Shown: piece by piece, positions 35,531 through 44,299 of the stretch | How the letters are laid out: each line of letters opens with the position of its first letter | Numbering within the stretch: position 1 is the stretch's first letter | From: Castanea sativa | Lineage: Eukaryota; Streptophyta; Magnoliopsida; Fagales; Fagaceae | DNA length: 64,000 nt | NCBI RefSeq assembly: GCF_040712315.1 | Contig: NC_134017.1 | Location: 26,144,322 to 26,208,321 of the forward strand | Reading direction: 5' to 3' | Program-made: the position numbers and the translations under genes | The notes under the pieces: generated by a model | Database searches by the model: none | The model's input: only the letters and a program-made list of their open reading frames with translations | Told to the model about the DNA's origin: nothing

Positions 35531-35635
35531 ATGGCACATATTCTGCTGCATGGTACACTTCACGTTACTATCTATGAGGTTGACCGGCTAACTATACTCA
35601 CTGACATGCTACTCGGCAATGGGTCCTACAAATAG
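35531..35635 (+). pseudogene. Truncated duplicate of PLDalpha exon 1
   Basis: The ATG opens [18 protein letters not shown], identical in protein to the first 18 residues of the downstream exon 1. The duplication junction follows and the frame ends at TAG (35633). It has 34 codons in all. If the upstream promoter is used, this would be an upstream open frame that begins like the real protein. It has no C2 domain beyond the first strand. Confidence 0.85.
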
Positions 35636-36055
35636 TAGAAATATTTGAGTGATGTGAAGTAAAAACAAAAACTAGACGGGTGGATATTAGAAAATTGGGG
35701 TATTTTGAGTGACGAAAATTAAGTGATGGAAATTGGGTGGGAAATGATGAGTGATAAAAAAAAAAATCCAAATTGGGTCATGTTCTCTCTTTTAAATATA
35801 TTACTCCTGATTGCCTGATTTTGTGGATCTATTTCACTTATTCTCTCTCTGTTTCATCTTCACTTTCAGTGTGCTGCTGTATAGTATAAATACCATCCGA
35901 TCAACTTCTTCTTCTTCTCTGTATGTTTCTGATTACTCTGTTTTGATTGATATTTCTTTTTCTTCTTCTTTATAGTAATTCTGGTTAATGGGTGCAGAGA
36001 AATGGCGCATATTCTGCTGCATGGTACACTTCACGTTACTATCTATGAGGTCGAC
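35585..36055 (+). repeat. Downstream unit of tandem-duplicated PLD promoter and exon 1 start
   Basis: The order is the same as in the upstream unit: GGCTAACTATACTCACTGAC, AGTAGAAATATTTGAGTGAT, the degenerate TIR-element end, CTCCTGATTGCCTG, a TATA box, TTC-rich 5' UTR, GGTTAATGGGTGCAGAGAA and the ATG at 36002. No MITE is present. This unit leads into the intact exon 1. Confidence 0.9.
35885..35892 (+). promoter_or_regulatory. Probable TATA box of the PLD gene
   Basis: TATAAATA lies 117 bp before the ATG, followed by a pyrimidine-rich leader (CTTCTTCTTCTTC), typical of plant leaders. Possible 3' splice sites (TTTATAG near 35974, GTGCAG near 35996) mean a 5' UTR intron cannot be excluded. Confidence 0.65.
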
Positions 36056-36094
36056 AAGCTCCACAGTGGTGGTGGTCCTAATATCTTCCGCAAG
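36002..36094 (+). CDS. PLDalpha exon 1 (start of C2 domain)
   Basis: 31 codons, starting [20 protein letters not shown] and ending FRK, followed by GTTCTT. Plant PLDalpha proteins start MAQ(I/H)LLHG..., so this ATG is the family start. The context GAGAAATGGC is a good plant initiation context. Confidence 0.93.
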
Positions 36095-37062
36095 GTTCTT
36101 TGTAACTATATTTTTTTAGAAATATGGTTAATAACTATATATTGTTATTTTTCTAGGAAATAGTTGAACTTTCGAATCTTCATTTCAGATCCTTATGATC
36201 ATGGTTTTACAATCATGCATTTGTAATAACTTACTTAGCAATGTTGTGAAGAAGCTCTGTTTGCTCTCTTTCACTTATTGCTTAGTGGATGGGTAATTTT
36301 GTAATCTTAAAACAGTTTTGGAACTATCTCATATCGCATACATGTCTATCTTGAAAGTAGGATTCTTTTTTTTTTTTTTTTTTGGCTAAGTGGGTGTTGA
36401 AACTCTAGAAATAATCCTTTGGGCTGGTCCAAAGATGTTGTTTAGGAGTTTTGAACCTAAGACCTAATGGATTTAATGAGGGCTTGGGAATCACTAGGCC
36501 GACCCCCTTGAGGTTATCTCGAAAGTATGTTAGTTCTTGGTCATAATACCAACAAGGCGAGAGCTTGATGCTAGATGAAAACCATATAATTGTTTTAACA
36601 TTTAAGAATAAGAAACTGATTTTGGTGTTTCTTGTCTTACTAAACTACTTCAATACTTATTTTTATGAAACTAATCTTTATCCAGATCACAAATAGCAGT
36701 GACCAGTGCAGTGCTTTAAATCATGGGCTGCTGTCTCCCCCATTTTCTTTTTGAGTATTCTTATGGCAACAAGATTTGTTAAAGATTGTGTGTGGTGCTT
36801 TTCCTTTTTCATTAGTTCTTTCATTTTTCAATGTATTTTTGGTTGATTGTTAGCATCATCTTCACCGTATATATAATCCTTCCCCTGTTCATTTTATACA
36901 CTACAAAGTATGTGATCATTTTTATAATTTCCACTCTCTAATTATTTTTAGTTACTCTGATGATATGATAATTGTTGTTGGAGTGTAGGACTTCAAGTAA
37001 TACATTTGCTTTTCCTTTCTTCTTCTTTCCCAAAATCTTACTGTTGAATTTATATTTTGTAG
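36095..37062 (+). other. PLDalpha intron 1
   Basis: 968 bp, GT at 36095 and TTTTGTAG at 37055-37062. T-rich, as expected for a plant intron. It contains a SINE in reverse orientation (36360-36514). Confidence 0.88.
36360..36514 (-). mobile_element. SINE in PLDalpha intron 1
   Basis: Read on the minus strand it starts GGGGGTCGGCCTAGTGATTC near 36510, has a B-box-like GGTTCAAAACTCC, and ends in an A-run of about 21 (T-run at 36368-36388 on the plus strand). The target duplication TATCTTGAAAGTA (36347-36359) and TATCTCGAAAGTA (36515-36527) has one mismatch. The family differs from the SINEs at 32557 and 54821. Its head resembles a tRNA-derived pol III promoter. Confidence 0.85.
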
Positions 37063-37909
37063 ATTCTGGCAAACATTGAAGAGACGGTTGGTATTGGTAA
37101 AGGAGTTCCTAGAGTCTACGCAACCATTGATCTAGAAAAGGCCAGAGTTGGGAAGACCAGGATACTAGAAAATGAGCCTAACAATCCCAGGTGGTACGAG
37201 TCTTTTCATATCTACTGTGCTCATTTGGCTTCAAATGTTATTTTCACTGTCAAAGACGATAATCCTATTGGGGCAACCTTAATTGGAAGAGCATATGTAC
37301 CTGTTGAAGAACTCTTAAATGGGGAGGAAGTGGATAGATGGGTTGATATCTTGGACAAAGAGAAAAATCCTGTAGGTCCGAAGATCCATGTGAAGCTACG
37401 ATATTTTGATGTTGCAAAAGACCGTAATTGGGCTCGGGGTATTAGAAGTCTTAAATTTCCTGGAGTGCCCTACACGTTCTTCTCACAGAGACAAGGATGT
37501 AGGATTTCCCTGTACCAAGATGCTCATGTCCCAGACAAATTTGTTCCTAAAATCCCTCTTGCTGGAGGCACATATTATGAGCCCCACAGATGTTGGGAAG
37601 ACGTTTTTGATGCAATCACTAATGCAAAGCACTTGATCTACATTACTGGATGGTCTGTCTATACAGAAATTTCCTTGGTGAGGGACTCAAGGAGGCCAAA
37701 GTCTGGAGGAGACATCACCCTTGGTGATCTGCTTAAGAAAAGGCAAGTGAAGGTGTTAGGGTTCTTATGCTTGTTTGGGATGACAGGACTTCTGATGGGT
37801 TACTGAAAAAGGATGGATATATGGCCACCCACGATGAAGAAACTGAACATTGCTTCCAGAACACTGATGTGCACTGTGTCTTGTGTCCCCGAAATCCCGA
37901 TGATGGTGG
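37063..37909 (+). CDS. PLDalpha exon 2, part before the gypsy insertion
   Basis: Encodes the rest of the C2 domain ([14 protein letters not shown] to [10 protein letters not shown]) and the start of the catalytic region ([51 protein letters not shown]). Frame 1 runs to about 37740. After one lost base the family sequence continues in the next frame ([31 protein letters not shown]). The insertion point lies inside the GGTGGA of Gly-Gly, just before the first HKD block. Confidence 0.93.
37735..37745 (+). other. One-base deletion (frameshift) in PLDalpha exon 2
   Basis: The sequence is AAGAAAAGGCAAGTG. The family needs Lys-Lys-Lys-Ala-Ser here, so one A of a five-A run is missing. The shifted frame ends at TGA near 37804. 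Homopolymer context means a sequencing error is possible. Confidence 0.85.
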
Positions 37910-38411
37910 TGATGGGAATGACGAGAATGGCTCACTGACGAGTAAAATGATACTGACGACTTATACCTCCATGACGAGAGAAAAATCTCACGTCACTGAC
38001 GAAGGCACCAAAATGGTTCAATGACAGCAGTAATGCCTCGAGCGGTTACGACACCAGCTGGGTAGACCGTTGGAGGCATATTAAAGAACCATTACTCGGC
38101 CAGAGCACCATTAAAACCGGTGAATTAATGCCGCAACGGCTAGACACCAAAGAAAAGCATATAAAGGAGAAGCACCATCCACACAAGGTACACAATTGCA
38201 TAAAGAACAAATAAATTCCTTAAGAAAAACTCTATTTTCTTTTTGGGCTAACTTTGGCATCGGAGGTGTTGTGGCGGTGCACCACACCGGTGACCGAGTA
38301 AAGAAACCCGTCTTATTCGCAGAGTGACACGGTGATCGTTTGGACGGACTCCCGCCGACCGGAATTCATCCGGACGAACCTTCCTCAACCGACGATATTC
38401 CCGCTTCAACA
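37910..38411 (+). repeat. 5' LTR of the gypsy element
   Basis: TGATGGGAATGACGAG at the start and CGCTTCAACA at the end. It contains repeated (A)CTGACGA(G/A) words. About 97 percent identical to 47007-47503, with several small indels. Confidence 0.96.
38160..38167 (+). promoter_or_regulatory. TATA box in the gypsy LTR
   Basis: TATAAAGG in the context AAGCATATAAAGGAGAAGC, conserved in both LTRs. It lies mid-LTR, as expected for the U3/R border. Confidence 0.65.
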
Positions 38412-38414
38412 GCT

Positions 38415-38431
38415 TGGCGCCGGCTCCGGGA
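38415..38431 (+). promoter_or_regulatory. Primer binding site of the gypsy element
   Basis: TGGCGCCGGCTCCGGGA resembles the TGGCGCCG-type primer sites of plant Tat and Athila elements. The exact tRNA is not settled by eye. Confidence 0.7.
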
Positions 38432-38490
38432 ACCGACGTTCTCGCATTACGATCCGAAAGCGCGAGCTCCTACCAACTTCAACATCCGGA

Positions 38491-39700
38491 TGGAGTCCAA
38501 CCAAGATCCAAAGAACTTTGGCTCAGCAAATTCAGACTCTTGTGGCCACTGTGGAAGAGCTCACCCGGATTTAACGAAGAAATAAAGCAAAGGCTTCAGA
38601 AGAGAACCGATCGAGAGTGTCAAGAAGACGAAGGAGATAGCCATGGGAGAACCGATCGACGAAGGACCATCACTCCGGAGGAACAAAGCATTCGATCTCC
38701 TCCGGTGAAATGAGAAAGGAGATGAACGAGCCGAAAATGCCATCAAGGAGAAGACGGATCGGAGCTTAGATAAAATGGTCCGGCAACGTATTCACCTTTA
38801 CCATGGCGCTTTGGAACGGCCAAGGCCACCAAAGTTTCGGTTACCTCAACTCGAACCCTTCGACGGACTCAAGGACCCCCAAGACCACCTTAATACCTTC
38901 AAGACGACGTTGGGTCTTCAATGTGCCCCCCGACGAGATAATGTGTCGTTCATTCCCTACCACACTAAAGGGAGCCGGCAGGAATGGTTCACGAGGCTAC
39001 CCACCTCATCTATTGACAACTTCGAACAGCTTCGTAACGCCTTTCGCGTCATTTTGTCGGGGGACAACGTCCCGAGACCCGCGGACCACTCGCTCACTAT
39101 TAAGCAAGGTGAAAAGGAGACCTTGCGCTCGTACGTGAAGCGTTTCACTCGAGAGACCTTGGAAGTGGACGATGCGAGACGACAAAGTACAGCGACGACA
39201 TTCAAAGCCGGGCTTAGGTCTCGAGAATTCGTTGTCTCATTGGCAAAGAATCCGCCCCGAACGATGGCGTAAATGCTCCCGAAAGCGCAAAAATATATGA
39301 ATGCCGAGGACGCACTAGCAGCCATTATGGACGAGGGCATCAAAAAGAGGGAAGGCACGAAGACGAACGTAGGGGGCAAAAGAGGGAGCGCCCAAACCGT
39401 CGGGAAGTGACGTAGACAAACGAAAGGAAGAAAAGACGCCACGAACGGTAAAATTTACCCTCCGATTATGCCTATCGATAAAATTTTGACACGCATCCAG
39501 ATCAACATTACCTTCAAGTACAAAGCCCTTACATTCATCCCCTAACGTACGGGACAAGAACAACATCGCCGATTCCATAAGGATCACACGGCCATTATAC
39601 GGAGGATTGCCGAGACCCGAGAGGACGGATAGAAGAGTTGATACAAAAAGGAAAATTGCAAAAGTATGTCAAGAAGGAGAACCTGCAGGTTCAAAGACGA
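38491..39700 (+). pseudogene. Gypsy gag, frameshifted
   Basis: The N-terminal part holds a predicted coiled-coil stretch (LAQQIQTLVATVEELTR) in one frame. The retrotransposon gag domain is in the frame at 38775-39272: FRLPQLEPFDGLKDPQDHLN, EWFTRLPTSSIDNFEQLRNA, RSYVKRFTRETLEVDDA, FKAGLRSREFVVSLAKNPP. Between them the frame slips by an extra C in the run at 38926-38931 and slips back near 38975, because the family sequence (MCRSFPTTLKGAG) appears in the neighbouring frame. A stop at 39270 replaces a coding codon in the motif TMAEML. Downstream is a lysine/arginine-rich tail in several frames. Confidence 0.88.
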
Positions 39701-39899
39701 AGGTAAGGGGCCGCCGCGAGCCTTCGACAAAGAATGGGGCCGCACTCCTCAACTACCGCAAAACGTGATTGGAGAAATACACACGATCGGTGAGGGCCAC
39801 CATCGGGAGGGTCATGCAAGTCCCTCAAGAAAGCACGCCGTAGACAGTGAATAGCGTCCATATGCTACCCCCATTCAAGCGGAGACGAACGTATCGTGA

Positions 39900-42800
39900 C
39901 GTATCTTTCAACGAAGAAGATGCACGAGGAGTAAGGCAACCACACAAATGACCCCCCGGTTATAACACTCACGATCGAGTGGATTCAACACGAAGAGGAT
40001 ACTTATAGATACGGCGCCCCGGACATTATGTACCACTTTCTTCAAATAGAATAAACTTGATCCCAAGAGGCCGCGCCCCTTCGACTCTCCCTCGTTAGCT
40101 TCAATGGGACAAAGTATACCCCAGTGGGTATAGTAACACTAAAAGTCACGATGTGGGACGTACCCGCAGCAAGAAACACGTCGGCTGGATTTTTCCGGTA
40201 GTAGATTGCTCGCCGGCGTACAATGTAATCATTGGTAGACCTACGCTCACCGTATGGAAGGCGGTCACGTCCACATATTGCTTGAAGGTGAAATTCCCAA
40301 CCGAGGACGGGGTTGGCGAAGCTAAAGGAGATCAAATCCCGCTGTGGAATGTTACCGAGCCTGTTGTGGCCACAAATGAGAACCACACATGGACGATAGA
40401 GAAGGAGAAAGAAGACAAAACAGGCTTTGGAAGCCGTTGAAGTCGTGGAGGGGGAAATCGTGAAGGTGACGAGGATAGGGACAAGACTAAGCCCCGAAAT
40501 GAGAATGAAGCTCATTCAATTCCTCGGGGGAAAACCAGACGTCTTCGCGTGGAGTCAGCGAGGATATGCCCGGCATATCACGACAAGTGATTCAGCACAA
40601 ATTAAGCGTAGATCCCGAAAAGAAACCCGTCCAACGGGCGCCGCGTCTTTGCCCCGAACGAAGCTGTGCGATCAACGACGAAGTTAACAAGTTGTTGCGG
40701 GCGTACTTCATCGTGGGAAGTGTATTATCCCGAATGGCTTGCCAACGTCGTGCCGGTAAAGAAAGCGAATGGAAAATGGAGAATGTGCGTAGATTTCACG
40801 GACCTAAACAAGGCATGCCCAAAAGATAGTTTCCCCTTGCCAAGGATAGACCTTCGGTGGATTCCACGGCAGGCATAAAATCCCGACGTTCATGGACGCC
40901 TTTTCAGATACAACCAAATAAAAATGGCCGAGGAAGATCAAGAAAAAACCGCCTTCATCACGAGCCGTGGGCTCTCATCGTTTATAAGGTAATGCCTTTT
41001 GACCGAAGAACGCAGAGCAACGTACCAAAGGTTAGTAAACAAAATGTTCAACAAGCAAATCGGCAAAAACATGGAGGTATATGTGGACGACATGCTCGTC
41101 AAGAGCAAAAAGAACCGGCACACCCGGACGACTGGAAGAAACATTCAATACCCCTCGGGAGATATCGATGAAGTTGAACCCTAGCAAGTGTGTTTTTGGG
41201 GTAACATCAAATTCTTGGGATTCATGGTGTCTCAAAGAGGGATAGAGGCCAATCCGGAGAAGGTGCGAGCAATACTAGACATGACGTCACCGAAGTCCGT
41301 CAAAGATGTCCAAGCTCACAGGAGGATCGGCCGCATTAAATAGGTTCGTCTCCAAAGCAACGGACAAATGCCTGCCCTTTTTCAAGACGTTGAAGCAAGC
41401 TTTCGCCTGGACTGATGAATGTGAAGCCGCGTTTCAGGAGCTCCAACGCTACCTAAGTAATCCACCTCTACTAAGTCCGTCAAAGAAAGGGGAAAGCCTC
41501 TACTTATATCTCGGGCAAAGACGGGACCGTCGGCCGCGGCCCCGATCGGGAAGAAGATAAAAACATGTACCGCGCTTATTACATAAGCCAAGCCTGTGCG
41601 GGAGAAGCCAAATACCCCAATTGAAAAAATTGCATTCGCCTTGATAGTAGCCTCACGGAAGCCGCGAATCGTACTTCGAAGCACACCCAATATTGGTAAT
41701 GACGGACCAACCGATCGGGAAGTCCATGAACAAGCCAGAGGCGCCGGGAGAATGGTTCGAAGGCAAGGAACTTAGCCGCTTGATATTGAGTACCTTCCGT
41801 AATCGCCATCAAAGCCCAAGCGTTAGCGGATTTCATTGCCGAGTTCACACCTAAAGACGACGACAATTGCGAAGATGTCGCGAACGATGGACGATCCGGG
41901 ACCGACGGATCATCGACCGAAGAAGGGAGGAGTAGGGATCGTTATAACAACTCCCGACGGAGAAAACTCAAGTATGGAGTTCGACTCAAGTTCCCGCCCA
42001 CCAATAACGAAGCCGAGTATGAAGGAATACCGACAGTGGCCGAGAATAGGGAAGGCAATCGGAGCAAAAAACCCGGTCGTCCAATGTGACTCGAAGCTAG
42101 TGGTACGCACTATCAAGGAGGAGTACGAAGCAAAGGAGGAAAGAATGCGAAATACCTCAAGATAGCAAAGCATTTGGCCCGGGAGTTCGACAAACCGGAG
42201 TTCATGCATCCCGAGAGGCCGAATATGGAAGCGTACGAGATTGCGAAAATAGCATCGTCGAGGATGAACCTGCATCCACGGAGCCGACCATGGAGATACA
42301 AGAACGCCCCAAGCATCGAGGAAATCTCGATATTTGCAGTCAATTCGTGGAATAAACACCGGATGGCGCCAATCATATCCTTCCTCCAAGACGGCACCTC
42401 CCCCAGACCCCAAAGACGCCAGAAAGGTCAAGCAAAGAGCAACTGTGTTCACCATTCTAAATGACCGATTATACAAAAGAGGTTATTCCCTACCATACTT
42501 GAAGTGTGTCGACGTGGACGAAGCCGAGGTACATCTTAGAAGAGATACACGAAGGCGTGTGTGGGAACCACGCCGGGCCCTGCATCCTCGGCGAGCAAAG
42601 TCATCCGAACAGTTACTCGGCCAACCATCCAAACGACGCAAGCAACTCGTCAAAAATTGCGACAAGTGTCGAGATTTGGAAACATCCGGCGACTCCCAGC
42701 GAGAAGTTGACGACCATATCATCCCCGTGGCCATTCGTACAATGGGGAATCGACATCGTCGGACCGTTACCCCGGGAAAGGATGTAAGATTCCTCCTCGT

Positions 42801-43581
42801 CGCAATTGATTACTTTACAAAATGGGTGGAGGCCGAGGCAACGGCATCCATCACCGAAGCACGAGTCCGAAGCTTCGTGTGGAAAAATATCATCTCCGTG
42901 TGTTCGGATACCACGGACAATCGTCACGACAACGGACGACGCCTTGATAACCAAGGCTTGAGCCGTAGACTTCGCTCCGCCTCGGCATCAAAAATCGCCT
43001 CTCATCCCCCGGGGCATCCACAGCGAACGGCGTACGGAAGTAACAATCGGACATTGCTCCGTATGATCAAAACCAAGCCGGACGAGGCTAAAGGTGCACG
43101 GCCGGAAGAACTATCCAACGTGCCGCGGGGCCTACGGAACCACCGCAAGAACTCCAACGGCGAAACCCCATTCGAGCTTACATACGGCACCGGCGTAATC
43201 CCGGTCAAGGTGGGAGTAACCAAGATCGACGAGAAGCATTCCACGATGAAAGCAATGACCAGCATTTAGTAAACTGACCGCTCGGACGAGATAAGAGACA
43301 GAGCCTCGAACAGGATAGCAAGATACCAGAAGAAAATGACCGAGTACTACAATAAAAGAGTGAGACTCAGACGACTCCACGTTGGTGACCTCGTCTTGCG
43401 GAAGGTGACGACAGCAACCAAAAACTCCACCCAAGGAAAGCTCGGCCCCACATGGGAAGGACCTTACCGAGTCACTCATTACTCTAGGCAGGGCAGCTAT
43501 CACCTGGAAACCATGGACGGGAAAGCACTTCCTCGACCATGGAACATTGAACATTTAAAGAAGTACCATGAAAAGGTGTGA
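39900..43581 (+). pseudogene. Gypsy pol (protease, RT, RNase H, integrase), heavily frameshifted
   Basis: The end of the protease reads [20 protein letters not shown] near 40212. Reverse transcriptase fragments are ANGKWRMCVDFTDLNKACPK near 40764 and EVYVDDMLVKSKK (YVDD at 41080-41091). An RNase H connection segment reads KCLPFFKTLKQAFAWTDECE near 41380. Integrase has the N-terminal EEIHEGVCGNHAG near 42545 and SPWPFVQWGIDIVGPLP near 42727, and the core AIDYFTKWVEAEATASITEA near 42805. The C-terminal part is an open frame ending KKYHEKV (stop 43579-43581). More than ten frame changes are needed to link these blocks, many beside short runs of one base. Confidence 0.9.
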
Positions 43582-43647
43582 CAATCGAATGTATTCATTT
43601 TTCTGAAATTAATAAAAGCATTGCCTACAAGGTACGTGCATCACCCA

Positions 43648-44085
43648 CATTACTAACGAGGCACAAAGAATGTCTCCAAAAAAAAACCTAAGTAATAAAA
43701 TTCCGCACCGACGGATGTATATTACTGACGAGGCACAAAGAATGTCTCCAAAAAGAATCTAAGTAATAAAATTCCGCACCGACGGATGTATATTACTGAC
43801 GAGGCACAAAGAATGTCTCCAAAAAGAATCTAAGTAATAAAATTCCGCACCGACAGATGTATATTACTGACGAGGCACAAAGAATGTCTCCAAAAAAATC
43901 TAAGTAATAAAATTCCGTACCGACGGATGTATATTACTGACGAGGCACAAAGAATGTCTCCAAAAAAATCTAAGTAATGGGATCTTGCACCGACGGATAT
44001 ACATTAGTGACGAGACACAAAAAATGTCTCCTAAAAATCTAAGTAATGACAGGTGTGCATTACTGACGAGATAGAGAGATGTATA
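43648..44085 (+). repeat. 71-bp tandem array after gypsy pol
   Basis: Six to seven units share ACTGACGAGGCACAAAGAAT, then GTCTCCAAAAA, CTAAGTAATAAAATTCCG and CACCGACGGATGTAT. Unit starts (CGAGGCAC) are at 43657, 43729, 43800, 43871, 43941, 44011 and a degenerate 44067. The ACTGACGAG word also occurs in the LTR. Confidence 0.95.
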
Positions 44086-44217
44086 TTCCAAGTAAAACAA
44101 AACAAGTAGCTACAAAACCAAGAGCAGTGAGCAATTACTTTAAAGCAAAAATAATAGTCTCAAAATATAAGTAAAATTGTTCCCAAGTTAAAGCCCAAAA
44201 TACAAAGGGCACACCGA

Positions 44218-44243
44218 AAAAAAAAAAAAAAAAAAAAAAAAAA
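44218..44243. repeat. Poly-A tract in the gypsy 3' region
   Basis: A run of about 24 A. A similar run is at 44790-44815. Both lie between the tandem array and the antisense reading frame (T-runs on the minus strand). Confidence 0.9.
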
Positions 44244-44299
44244 CGACCCAAGCAGAAATTATAAAAAAGTTTTCACTCGTCCTCACTTTCAAAAGCAGG

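Larger units (their letters stand above)
34741..35584 (+). repeat. Upstream unit of tandem-duplicated PLD promoter and exon 1 start
   Basis: It begins GGCTAACTATACTCACTGAC and ends GAGGTTGAC, where the same GGCTAACTATAC phrase starts again (35587). It holds the TIR-element right end, a TATA box, pyrimidine-rich 5' UTR, a MITE (35196-35498) and the first 18 PLD codons. Without the MITE and the microsatellite expansion it is about 500 bp. Confidence 0.9.

Noticed and set aside
37735..37745. Programmed frameshift in PLDalpha
   Set aside because: Plant PLD alpha genes are not known to use frameshifting. A lost A in an A-run is the simpler reading.
39315..39587. Minus-strand frames across gypsy gag
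   Set aside because: Mirror frames of a GC-balanced coding region. The plus strand carries recognisable gag residues.
43648..44085. CRISPR-like array
   Set aside because: The 71-bp units are contiguous tandem repeats without spacers, inside a plant retrotransposon.
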